Assembly: GCA_964036045.1 (NCBI GenBank)
Contig: OZ038381.1
Span: 108,567,367 to 108,631,366, forward strand
Length of the DNA: 64,000 bases
Source: Eutreptiella sp. 'Long Island Sound 2002'
Lineage: Eukaryota > Euglenozoa > Euglenophyceae > Eutreptiales > Eutreptiaceae
Direction of reading: 5' to 3'
In this document: in pieces, positions 1 to 10,900 of the stretch
Numbering within the stretch: position 1 is the first letter of the stretch
How the letters are laid out: the number at the start of each line of letters is the position of its first letter
The notes under the pieces: model-generated
The model's database searches: none
What the model was told of the DNA's origin: nothing
Seen by the model: only the letters and a program-made list of their open reading frames with translations
Program-made: the position numbers and the translations under genes

Positions 1-287
1 GCCCCAAATACGGCGTAGGCGTCCCCCATGCCCCAAGTGAGGGGTGAGGACACTCATAATCGGTGCTCTCCGCCATATCCGGTCTCCTCTTGATCTACAA
101 CATGGACCAAGGGGATCAAAGATAGAAAAACGTCGTCGGTCAACCTAAATACGTATACCACAATGAAATATATATGTGGAGACCGAGTGAAGGCGGTATA
201 TGGCCAATCAAGGCCCAAAATTCCCGGATGAACGCCCTTACCCGTCTCCCAAGCACAAAAACAAACAAAAATGCGAAGGTGGATCCA
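1..287 (-). other. 3' noncoding tail of element H
   Basis: Sequence between the chromodomain stop codon and the off-window 3' LTR. It matches 7618-7908 of element B closely. No gene is seen in it. Confidence 0.7.
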
Positions 288-2430
288 TCACAGTGCTGCT
301 GCAGCCACCAAATGGACCAACACGTCCTTGACATCCAAGAAAATATTCTTTTTCCTTAGATACTCCATCCAGACCGTGGTATACCTCGGAGTCTCCCACG
401 AATCTCTGAATGCGGCAAATTCCTTCCGACAGACTTTATATAGCCTCCCCCCAGGCGTCCCCGGGTCTGGCTTGTCCGTCAGGATCCTCTCGGCGGTGAA
501 GTCGTCGTCCTCACCCTCGTCATCCGAGTCCACATCGCCGGCTGTGAACTCGAAGGTGACGGGACGTCTGCTGGGCTCTGGTGCTCGGGGACAAAGCTGG
601 GTATGGTCGCGGTCCAGGATCTTGTTATCCCCCACACGAACCGCATACACATCCTACCAGACCTTCCGAACGATTACCCCCGGCACATACCAAGACGCCT
701 GCCGATGCCTGGACAGGACATCCTTGTGGTGCCGCTCCACCCATACGGTGTCCCTGAGAGCATATTTCTGGACTTTTCCGTGCTTGAAGTACTTGGCCCT
801 CTTCTCATGCTCGTCCTGAAGTACTTTGCACACCTTGGCTGCCGTGTCGTCCGCCTCAGCCATCATAGCACTCGCATCCCGGGCTACCTTGCCATGGTTC
901 AACCACGGGAGAGTGCGTGACACTCGATCCCGTAGGAACAGGACACGATAGGGCGACAGTCCAGTGGGCCCCGGAGGGTCATGGTACGCCTGGAGTACTC
1001 TCCACAACAAATTATACCAATTCCGGCCCGGTTCATCAATGTGCAACTGGCGGAACCTTTCGAACATCTGCCGCCCGGCAACCTCAGCCCGGCCATTCCA
1101 CCGGCTGTGGTACGGCACGGTCTTGGCGTGCCCAATCCCCATGTGCTTGCACATCGTCTTGAACCACGTCCCCACAAATTGACTGCCCCGATCGCTGCAG
1201 ATGACAGCTGGGACATCAAAAATCGTCAGCCAATGCCTGATCATGGCATTAGCGACGGTCTTGGCCTGCAGCCCCACTCCATGCTTGTCCTTCTTGTCCT
1301 TCTTCTTGGACTTCTTGCAGGGGCCCGCCACGATATACCCGCTGTGCCTATCCACCGGCAGGATGACACAGTCGTAGGTCTCTCCTTCCACGGTGACCTC
1401 AGGCATGGCGATACATCAATGGCCACGGACCGCATAGGGGCCTCCGGTATAGCCGTATACACCGGGTTGCCCGCTGTGGAATGGTTGGGGCTTTTCGTGG
1501 CCCGACACACGGCGCAGTCGCTGCAGTACTTGTCCAGGATGGCGTAGTACCCCGGTGGGAACTTGAAGCGCCACTCCAGGTCCTGCTGCATCTTGTCCCG
1601 ACCAGGATGCATGAGCTGGGCGTTATGCCAGTGGTCAATGAGCTCCTCCACTCGGTTCTCAGGGACCAATAGCTTGTCCTTGAGGAATAATTTATCCTCA
1701 TCCTCGGTCAAGCCCTCAGGCCATTCGTCGTCCGACGGGGCGCTCACGGCATTCCAGTACCTGCTCCAGTGGTCGGATGCCGCATAGTCATCCGACCAGT
1801 CCTCTGTTAGCACCGACCTGACTAGCTCTACGGGGGCCACCATCCATTGCTCGAGGGTTTCCTCCCGAAAAGCTTGGCCTGGGGCGCCCCGGAACTTGGC
1901 CAGGTCTGTACGGTTTGCCATCACCACAAAGCACTTGACCCCCTCTTGCTCCATGGCCTTCTCCATCTCGATGATGCGCTTGGCCTCCTCGGTCTCCTCG
2001 GCGTCCCCATGGCTGGATATGTCTATCCATGCTTTGCCCGCGGGGTAGGTCCATCGACTGAGGCAATCCGCCACAGTGTTGTCCTTCCCCGGGACGTATA
2101 CAACGCTGAGGTCGAACTTGGCGAACGTCTCGTGCCACCGGGCCCTCCTTGCTGCCGGTCCCGAGGGGTTGTCGACGTGCTCCTTGTGCCAGCTCTGTAA
2201 GGACTGATGGTCCGTGCAAACCACCACCCGTTGTAATCCGATGTGGCCAGACCACTTCCTGAGCGCACAAACAATGGCGTACGTCTCCTTCTCCCTCGCG
2301 GTCCAGGTTCCACGTTGGCCCTCCGCCAGGATCCGGCTCCAAAACGCCACGGGTACGTGCAACCCGTTGTCCCGGACCTGCTCGAAGACTGCCCCTACAG
2401 CATAGTCCGAGGCATCCGTCCGTAGCACGA
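288..2430 (-). pseudogene. H pol fragment: RNase H, integrase, chromodomain
   Basis: This reads from 2430 leftwards. RNase H begins at the conserved LRTDAS motif (first catalytic Asp) and continues through REKETYA, CTDHQS and VADCLSRW. Integrase follows, with an H-X4-H...C-X2-C zinc region, the catalytic core Asp in a CSDRGSQF motif, and the downstream NGRAE glutamate. The C-terminal chromodomain lies near 330-480. The fragment is broken. One base is missing near 1410 relative to B (frameshift), and TAG at 654-656 replaces the CAG (Gln) of B. It is a dead copy. The family role is to synthesise and integrate element cDNA, and chromodomains usually bias integration toward marked chromatin. Confidence 0.85.
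2416..2430 (+). repeat. 15-bp direct repeat, left copy (S target-site duplication)
   Basis: CCGTCCGTAGCACGA, repeated exactly at 48907-48921. Both copies are the same place in the H RNase H coding sequence. Their length and position fit a target-site duplication made when block S inserted. Confidence 0.75.
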
Positions 2431-3779
2431 CAGTGTCTCAACACGTGTGCCGTCGTCGCGCGATCGCAGCAGAAGAAAACAAAAAACCAAGAAAAAGACG
2501 CACAACCAGAAAAAAAAAAGCGCAAAATCAATTTTTCCGACCTCAGAAACCCCCCAAAAAATTTTAAGCCGCTGTTTGGCGAGGTCACAAAATTTAGGAC
2601 ACTCACAGAAAAAGAAGAACAACAGAGTCGCGACAGCGACGAAGTTGAGCGTTGCTTGCCCCAAAACACCTAGCAAAGTGCGTGTCCTAGGCGCTAGGGA
2701 CTTGTGCCCGCCCCAACCACAAAGAAAGGGAACACATGCACAAAGAAGAACAAAGGAAAGCGAGCGAAAACAAAACAGACACAAACAACACCGTCAACAA
2801 TGGCCGCCAAGACGCAAGTATGTTACATGCCATGCATCGCCAAAATGCGCCGCAACGAAAAGCACAACGAAAACCGCACCGGCAAGGAAAACCAACAAGA
2901 GGTGACACCGAATGAATGCCTATGCCCACCCCCGCCCCCATAGGGAATGAAAGGTATGCCCGTGCGTGCATGCCCGTATCGCCGCAAGGTCATCACCGCC
3001 ACGGACGAGCAAAATTGTATGAAGGGGCACAACGGGGGAAAACAAAACCAACAAAGGGGAGAAGAACGCACGAAGGAGGCCACACACGACCGAGGGGAAG
3101 AACAACACACATAAAAACACACAAACAGAAACTAAACATACACAACATGCACACGCGGCTTGTTGGATCCAAGTATGTTACATGCCATGCTACGCTACGC
3201 AACGAACACGAGATAAGAACGGCAACCGCGCCAACAAATGTAAAAGGTGACCACAAGGTGTAACCGAGACGTGCCCACCCCCCGCCCGCACGCCCGCTTA
3301 CGTAGGAGGCGAAAGGGAGCGAAAGGTATGCCCGCCCGTGCATACCGCCGCACGTGCAACGAGACCACCACCGCCGCGAGCAAGCAAAATGGTTTGGAGG
3401 AATACGAAGGACGCCAAGCATGACGGGCGGGACTCGCGTGGGGAAACAGACACAACCACGAGAAAGAACAACACGCAAGTGCACAAACACAACAAGCATG
3501 CGTGCCCAACCCACACCCACCTGCTTGCATAGGGAACAAAAGGTATGCCGCCGCATGCAAACGAGTAGTAGGCAAGGGGGGAGCCACACACCGCCAGGAG
3601 GAGCGCAAGTATGTTACCATCTTGTGCCATGCCGCGCACACGAGAGAAGCAACGAGCGCCCGGCCCGCGCCACCAACCCAAATCAGAAAAAAACAAATAA
3701 CCTTCAGCCAGGGAGTGGTTGTCACGGGGGGCTAACGGTCCTGCCCTGCGGTGCAATGCGGGGCAACCGTGACTTGCAC
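2431..3779 (+). repeat. S left end with diverged tandem repeats
   Basis: The block begins with A-rich sequence (2460-2540). From about 2810 it contains two to three diverged copies of a roughly 360-bp unit. One marker, GCAAGTATGTTAC or a close variant, recurs near 2814, 3171 and 3606. A second, AAAGGTATGCC, recurs near 2950, 3323 and 3539. Each copy carries GAGCAAGCAAAATGG or a similar string. Frames crossing it are cysteine- or threonine-rich and overlap on both strands, so I see no gene. Confidence 0.55.
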
Positions 3780-4337
3780 TGATTAGAACATACACACTTA
3801 TGCATAGCGTCGTGCGCCGGATTCGGACACACACACCTTGCCACGCTTCCTTGTGCATGCACCCACCTTCCTTTCTCTTCACAGGTCCAAAGGAGAAGTG
3901 TGTGCTCGTGTTTACGTCATTTGTGCGTTAAAGTAGGGTTGTCTTAGACGCTTAGGCTTGTTTTGCGTCGTGCCGTCCTCTCTCATTCGCCATTCCCTGT
4001 TCTCCTTATCGCAGATGACAAAACAGGCACAACAGGAAGAATCGTGCAGGCCACACGATGCAATTAAACGCTTACGGTTGTTTATAACTCGCAATAGGGT
4101 TGTTTAAACGCTTAGGTTTGTTTTGCGTTCGCTTCACTTCGGCATTCACACGATGTATGGTGAGTAAGGTAGGTAAGCCCAGGAGGAGCTCACCCTCTGG
4201 TTGAGTCAATGTGGTTAGAGTGGTATAGATCTCGCCTCCCTTCCCTGCATGCGTGCACACGATGCATTAAAGGGATTTGACAGTAGGCCACGCGCGGTGC
4301 ACGCGGTATGAACCCTTGCCAGGTTACCCAGGGCTCT

Positions 4338-4363
4338 GCCCTACGTTCCATAAGGGAACGGGC
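4338..4363 (-). other. Covarying hairpin in S (GTTCC/GGAAC)
   Basis: Arms GCCC (4338-4341) with GGGC (4360-4363), and GTTCC (4345-4349) with GGAAC (4355-4359). The equivalent position in F (37297-37330) has CTCCTC/GAGGAG and GTTCT/AGAAC, so both arms changed together. Confidence 0.5.
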
Positions 4364-4390
4364 GAAGTCCTTAAGCTTGCTTGCTTGCAA

Positions 4391-4476
4391 CTGGGTTCAG
4401 GAACAGTGTATTATAGGGCACACTAAGAAGCGTATAATACGTGGAGTGTGTCTTGGTTCCTCCGTCTTGAACCCAG
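4391..4476 (-). ncRNA. Candidate H-type pseudoknot RNA, S copy
   Basis: The outer stem is CTGGGTTCA (4391-4399) with TGAACCCAG (4468-4476), nine perfect pairs. Inside it, GTATTATA (4408-4415) pairs with TATAATAC (4433-4440). GGCACACT (4417-4424) pairs with AGTGTGTC (4445-4452), with one mismatch. The two inner helices interleave (A-B-A'-B'), which gives a pseudoknot. The outer stem differs completely from that in E/F but still pairs. Its function is unknown; packaging, translation control or processing of a retroelement transcript are possible. Confidence 0.5.
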
Positions 4477-4757
4477 TCCATTGGCCTCTGTTGTACGGGT
4501 GGGAGGGTCAGGGTGAACTGGTGCAGTCCCTTGAGCCGTGCTAAAATATACGGCGCTGATCACACTATCAGTTGACTGCGCCTCAGCCAGGAGTGGCGAG
4601 GGCAGTTCGAGTCCATCGACATCCGCGCTGTGCACGCCACTTGTGCGCCCTTCCCCTCCAAGCCCTAGCAGGGAAACGTGTCGTGGCGTCCCTGTTAGGC
4701 CACAGTTGCTTAGCAGCGCTGTGTTCTCTTGTCTTCTTCATAGGAGGGTCATTAGGA

Positions 4758-5157
4758 CCCCACACCCACACACCGGCGCGCACGGCATGTGGGTGACGGA
4801 CCCCAATAGCACGCCCAGAGGGCGGGCAGTCGGGGGAGGGAGAGCGCCTGACCACAGACGCCCCTCGCAACGGCGGAGGGCACCCCCCCCGGGGCTGCCC
4901 TTCCGCCACCCCCACAGCGAGCAACGCCGGCCCCAGGGGGGGCACGCTGCTGGGCCGGGGCTGGGTCCCCACGCCCGCACCAACCGCACCCGGGACACAC
5001 GGGTCGCGGAGCCCCGGCTGCCCGCACAAGGGGACGGGCGGCCGGAGGAAGGACAGCGCCTGACACCAGACGCCCCTCGCAACGGTGGCAGGCCACCCCC
5101 CCCGGGGACGGCCCCCCACCACCCCCGCGGCACGCAGCCCCCACAGGGCATGCAGGT
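4758..5157 (+). repeat. 419-bp GC-rich satellite, first unit
   Basis: One copy of the satellite described at 18353-21292. It is cut by insertion of element B, and the sequence continues in phase at 18353 on the other side. The terminal CAGGT (5153-5157) is the left copy of B's target-site duplication. Confidence 0.75.
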
Positions 5158-7515
5158 AAAGAAGGTCCCTACCAGGACTGGCCCCCGCTGTGCCCCTTCC
5201 GCCTGTTACCCCTGCTGATTTACTCTGGATCAACGATTGCATTCCTCAAACTCCAGGGTCCAAAATTCAAAAATATAGAAAATAAATTCCTCCTTCAACC
5301 CTGAACAGCAACCAGATCCCACAAATGCAGCAATAACCCAATCCACAATCCAATCCAAATGGCGGGCTTTCGTTCAGCACATCGATGGTCTCACGATGGC
5401 GGGCATGTACAAGAATTGCACCAAAGAGGAAAGCCCTGAAATTGGCATATGAACACAAATAAAGCAAAGTTGGGGAAAGATGGAAACGTACACATTCACA
5501 GCCATAGACCCCTCATTCCCTGGACTCAAGACCTTCTCTTGACTCACCAACATGATGCCCTGAACCCAATCAAATAAGATGGCTGAATGCCATGTGCCAA
5601 AAGTCACTACATAAACCCCAAAAATGTGTTCACCCCAAAGCCTCTAAATCCTAGCCCAAAGGGGGGGGTGGCGTGTCATGGCCTAGGGTGGCACTCAGGA
5701 CCATGCCCTACCCTGACATATACTTGGTTGGACTTGGGGTTGAATGGGCTTGGAGATATGCCCCATGAGTTTGAACTCACAACATGCCAAAAAACTGCCA
5801 ATTGACACCATATCGGCCATAGATCAAATATATGCTCAAAATTGAAGTTACCACTTATCCGAAGGCTCAAAGTATGCATGGAATCATAGTCTACTATTCA
5901 TGGAGGATAGAGACCAAAGGTCAATGCCCATGTACATCCCCACTTTACCCTCGAAACCCCTTCAGATATGGGCACCACGCACTGCCCAAGTCAGCCCATG
6001 ATCTTGAGACCAATTCTTGTGATCCTTCGCGCGCCAAGCCAAATGGAGTACGCAATCCGGCATATGGTGGTGTTCAACTCCAAAGGATATGCCAACATAT
6101 GAACAACATACCATGGTTAGACTTCCCATAGGCTTCTTGCCGTTCGCCGACCAGGTAAGTACACAAAACACAAAAATGAGCAAAAATTGAGGTCAAAAAC
6201 ATGAAAATATGCCCAAATACAAAGTTGTCATGATAGTATATCTCTATGCTCACCCATGATATCCGCTCATGGTTCAATACACAAATGATTGGAACCATTG
6301 GGGAACAATTCACCACTTGGATCCCCTATCAGGCGCATGGAGATACCTTCACCACTCATATCTACATGCCCCATGAAAATCGGAGTGCACTCATGGATCT
6401 CTTTGCCAAACATACCATGAGCAATACATACGCGGTAGACTTAGTCTAGCGCTTTGAATTTCACAATTGGGACATGAGCAAAGCCCTTGTCACGTGTGGC
6501 TCCCCATCTCTTCGGCCACACGAAGATATATGACATGGGCGTGACCATATCAAGACATATACCATGCATATAACACATACCCTCAAAAAGTGGCTCCCAC
6601 CATGGTATGCCATGCCCCTCCATGGTCATAACTTCATGTTAAAAATGCGTAGGAACCCAAAGAAAGTTGCTATGCAACCCCAACACTCATGCGGCACACT
6701 CGAAAGTCGCATTAAAATATTCGGTTGCACGGTCCAAGAGTTATATATCACTTTATACCCTCTTGACCCTGATCCCTTGCTACACCGGGCATGTGTGCGC
6801 ACCAAAGGCGTTTGATGCTCCCTAAATTAAGTTGAGACCAAGGCGCTTGCAACGCAACCTTTCTTTATTCTCTTTCCTCACACTCGCTCGTAGATATGGC
6901 CCTTCAAAGTGGTCCCACGATTCACTTTTGTTTCCCTTATATCTCCAAGTCAAATCGGTGGCAAGTATAAGGGAAACCTGATTTGGGCATAGGGAAAAGA
7001 GTATGACCACTCGAAGAAGACCAAATCAAGTGCGGCGATGTCGAAGTCGAAAATCCGATTTCGACATCGCGAAAAATTCAGAATAAAATTTCGAGTGCAT
7101 ATTTAGAAAATTGCGGAAGCAACGAACCCTTTACTGATGAAATCTGACCCTTCATCAGAGTTTCCGCCAAAATATCTGGAAATAACAGTTAACCAATCGG
7201 TTACCGCAAAATCGCGAGCCAACTGACAGTCGCCGATACATTGACAATCAGAACGAAAGGCTCAAAAATCACGGAAACATTATGATCAAAAAAACCCTGT
7301 TTATTCCTGATATTCGGATATATAAATCTCTGCTGGCGGCGCCTCGGTATTGAATATGGCCGCTCATAGCCGGAATGGCCAAACCTATCACACTATCACA
7401 TCGGGTTAGGTCAGGTGGATGGGAGAGTATGATATCAGCCAATGGAGGCTTGCCGGCAAAAAGATACACACCCCAAGTGACCCCAAGATGGCCACGGGGG
7501 TCCGAACCGGCTTCA
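5158..7515 (-). repeat. Element B 3' LTR
   Basis: Direct repeat of 15986-18352. In element sense it begins TGAAGCC and ends CCTTCTTT, so it has a TG start without a CA end. It is AT-rich and has no coding frame of interest. A strong hairpin lies at 7035-7070. Confidence 0.9.
7035..7070 (-). other. 15-bp hairpin inside B LTR
   Basis: GCGATGTCGAAGTCG pairs with CGATTTCGACATCGC with one mismatch across a 6-base loop. The same hairpin is at 17872-17907 in the other LTR. It may be a regulatory or polyadenylation structure; this is inference only. Confidence 0.5.
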
Positions 7516-7908
7516 CGCCCCTTCTCAGAGCGTTGTTACCGCTCGGAAGTCATTGAAGAGAGGACGGGAGGACCACAATGGGCTCCAACCCCCCGCTCCA
7601 TTTCCCAAGGACACATGGAGGCCCCACACACGTCGTAGGCGTCCCCCATGCCCCATGGGAGGGGTGAGGACACTGATAATCAGTGCCCTACGCCATATCC
7701 GGTCTCCTCTTGATCTACAACATGGACCAAGGGGATCAAAGATAGAGAAACGTCGTCGGTCGACCTAATCAAATATACCACAATGAAATATATATGTGGA
7801 GATCGAGTGAAGGGGGTATATGGCCACTCAAGGCCGAAAAATCCCCGGATGAACGCCCTTACCCGTCTCCCAAGCACAAAAACAAACAAAAATGCCAAGG
7901 GGTATCCA
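7516..7908 (-). promoter_or_regulatory. Element B 3' noncoding region and polypurine tract
   Basis: Lies between the pol stop codon and the 3' LTR. Immediately before the LTR, in element sense, is the purine-rich GAGAAGGGGCG (7516-7526), the expected plus-strand primer. The rest matches the tail of H at 1-287. No gene is seen. Confidence 0.65.
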
Positions 7909-10900
7909 TTAGGGTGCTACTGCAGCCACCAAATGGACCAACACGTCCTTGACATCCAAAGAAATATTCTTTTTCTTCAGGTAGTCCATCCGGACCGTGG
8001 TGTACCTCGGCACAAAACTGCTCGGAGGCTCCCACGAGTCCCTGGATGCGGCGAATTCCTTCCAGCGGACTTTATAAAGCCTACCCCCAGGCGTCTCCGG
8101 GTCCGGCTTGTCCGCCAGGATCTTCTCAGCGGTGAAGTCGTCGTCCTCACCCTCGTCGTCCGAGTCCACATCGCCGGCCGTGAACTCGACGGTGACGGGA
8201 CGTCCGCTGGGGTCTGGTGCTCGGGGACGAAGCTGGGTATGGTCGCGGTCCAGGACCTTGTTATCCCCCACACGAACCGCATACACATCCTGCCCGACCT
8301 TCCGCACGATTACCCCCGGCACATACCAAGATGCCTGCCGATGCCTGGACAGGACATCCTTGTGGTGCCGCTCCACCCACACGGTGTCTTGGAGAGCATA
8401 CTTCTGGACCTTTCCTTGCTTGAAGTACTTGGCCCTCTTGTCATGCTCGTCCTGAAGTGCCTTGCACACCTTGGCCGCCGTGTCGTCCGCCTCAGCCATC
8501 ATGGCATTCGCATCCCGGGCCACTTTGCCATGGTTCAACCACGGGAGAGTGCGTGACACTCGATCCCGTAGGAACAGGATGCGATGGGGCGACAGTCCAG
8601 TGGGCCCCGGAAGGTGGTGATACGCTTGGAGTACCCTTCACAGCGAATTGTACCAATTCCGGCCCGGTTCGTGGATGTGCAGCTGGCGGAACTTCTCGAA
8701 CATCTGCCGCCCGGCCTTCTCAGCCCGGCCATTTGACCGGCTGTGGTACGGCACGGTCTTGGCGTGTCGAATGCCCATGTGCTTGCACATCGTCTTGAAC
8801 CACGTCCCCACAAATTGACTGCCCCGATCGCTGCAGATGACAGCTGGGACATCAAAAATCGTCAACCAGTGCCTGATCATGGCGTTAGCGACGGTCTTGG
8901 CCTGAAGCCCCACTCCATGCTTGTCCTTCTTGTCCTTCTTCTTGGACTTCTTGCCCGGGACTGCCACGATATATCCGCTGTGCCTGTCCACCGCCAGGAT
9001 GACACAGTCGTAGGTGTCTCCGTCCACGGTGACCTCAGGCATGGCGAACACATCCATGGCCACGGACCGCATAGGGGCCTCCAGTATAGCCGTATACACC
9101 GGGGTGCCCGCTGTGGAGTGGTTGGGGCTCTTCGTGGCCCGACACACGGCGCAGTCGCTGCAGTACTTGTCCAGGATGGCGTAGTACCCCGGTGGGAACT
9201 TGAAGCGCCACTCCAGGTCCTGCTGCATCTTGTCCCGACCAGGATGCATGAGCTGGGCGTTGTGCCAGTGGTCAATGAGCTCCTCCACTCGGTTCTCAGG
9301 GACCAGTAGCTTGTCCTTGAGGAACAGTTTGTCCCCATCCTCGGTCAAGCCCTCAGGCCACTCGTCGTCCGACGGGGCGCTCACGGCATTCCAGTACTTG
9401 CTCCAGTGCTCGGATGCCGCGTAGTCATCCGACCAGTCCTCTGTGAGCACCGACCTGACTAGCTCTACAGGGGCCACCGTCCATTGCTCGAGGGTTTCCT
9501 CTCGAATAGCTTGGGCGCGGGCACCCCGGAACTTGGCCAGGTCCGTACGGTTTGCCATCACCACAAAGCACTTGACCCCCTCTTGCTCCATGGCCTTGTC
9601 CATCTCGATGATGCGCTTGGCCTCCTCGGTTTCCTCGGCGTCCCCATGGCTGGATATGTCCATCCAAGCCTTGCCCGCGGGGTAGGCCCATCGACTGAGG
9701 CAATCTGCCACAGTGTTGTCCTTCCCCGGGACGTATACGAAGCTGAGGTCGAACTTGGCGAACGTCTCATGCCATCAGGCCCTCCTTGCCGCTGGTCCCG
9801 AGGGGGTGTCGACGTGCTCCTTGTGCCAGCTCTGCAAGGACTGATGGTCCGTGCAAACCACCACCGGTTGCAATCTGATGTGGCCAGACCACTTCCTGAG
9901 CGCACAAACAATGGCGTACGTCTCCTTCTCCCTCGCCGTCCAGGTGCGGCGTTGGCCCTCGGCCAGGATCCGACTCCAAAACGCTACGGGTACGTGTGAC
10001 CCGTCGTCCCGGATCTGCTCGAGGACTGCCCCCACGGCATAGTCCGAGGCGTCTGTCCGTAGCACGAATCCCTTGTCCGGGTCCACCAGGAACAGCCCCA
10101 ACTGCCCCAGGAGTCGCTCCTTCAGGCGGTTGAACGCATCCTCAGCCTCAGGGGTCCAGGCAAGCTTCTTCTTGCTCCCCTTCCGGCCATCGAACTTGCC
10201 CACCTGCAGCATCTTGTGCAGCGGCCCTGAGGGTTCTGCATACATCCGGACATAGCCCGAATAGTAATTGCAGAACCCCATGAAGGACGGGAGTTCGCTG
10301 ATGGTCTGGGGCTTCTCCCAGTGGTGCAGGGACGCCAGCTTCCCAGGCATGGGACGGCGTTGCCCGTGACCAACCACGTGACCCGCGAACTCCACTTCCT
10401 TCACGAAGAGTGAGGCTTTGGTGGGCTTGCACACCATGTTGTGCTTGTCCAACTCGCTGAGCACTCGACGCAGATCCTTCTCATGCGCGTCGATGAAGTT
10501 GTCCTCAGTCATTTTCTCCGTGCCGGACCCGATGATGATGTCATCCACGAAGGGATCGGCACAGTCCCAGACAGGACCGAGTAGGGCCTCCATCATGCGC
10601 TGGAAAGCAGCATTGCCATTCTCGGCGCCCATAGGCACCACTTTCCACTGCATGGGCCCTGACGGCGTCGACATCGCTGTGCAGGGCCTGGAGTCCGGGT
10701 GTAGCGGCATCTGGTGATAGCCATGTTTCAGGTCTAACACCGTGAAAATCCGCTTTTTGTGTTGCTTTTCGAGGATGGAGCCGATCAGGGGAAGCGAGTA
10801 CGAGTCGTGCTCGGTCTCTTCGTTCAAACCCCTGTAATCAACCACCAACCTCCACTCGTCCTTCTCCTTCTTGGGCACAATGAAGGCTGGGCTGGCCAAC

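Larger units (their letters stand above)
1..2430 (-). mobile_element. Element H (B-family Ty3/gypsy), left fragment: 3' end
   Basis: This is the 3' part of a minus-strand gypsy element that runs off the left edge. It aligns along its whole length with element B (about 7618-10067), from the 3' noncoding tail through chromodomain, integrase and RNase H. It stops abruptly inside the RNase H coding sequence at 2430. The missing upstream sequence resumes at 48907, and the 15-mer CCGTCCGTAGCACGA is present at both break points (2416-2430 and 48907-48921). I therefore read this, 48907-50119 and 61465-64000 as one element split by insertions. The LTR is outside the window. Confidence 0.85.
3780..4757 (-). 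other. Structured module related to the 3' region of elements E/F
   Basis: This segment is homologous but strongly diverged from F 37045-37755 and from E about 59000-59650. Shared landmarks are CATTAAAGGG, a GTTACCCAGGGCTC-like string, GCTTGCTTGC, the TATTATAGGGCACACT block, and AGCGCTGTGTTCTCTTGTC near the right end. Primary sequence drifts, but the base-paired arms are kept (see the pseudoknot feature). This ties S to the E/F lineage or to a shared RNA module. It has no convincing protein-coding frame. Confidence 0.6.

Noticed and set aside
2440-3780. Cys-rich minus-strand frames at the S left end as secreted proteins
   Set aside because: They overlap diverged tandem repeats, no frame is preserved between repeat copies, and stop-free stretches occur in several frames.
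5158-7515. Short frames in the 2.36 kb repeats flanking B as host genes
   Set aside because: The repeats are LTRs, shown by the primer-binding site, polypurine tract and target duplication; the frames lack conservation and domains.
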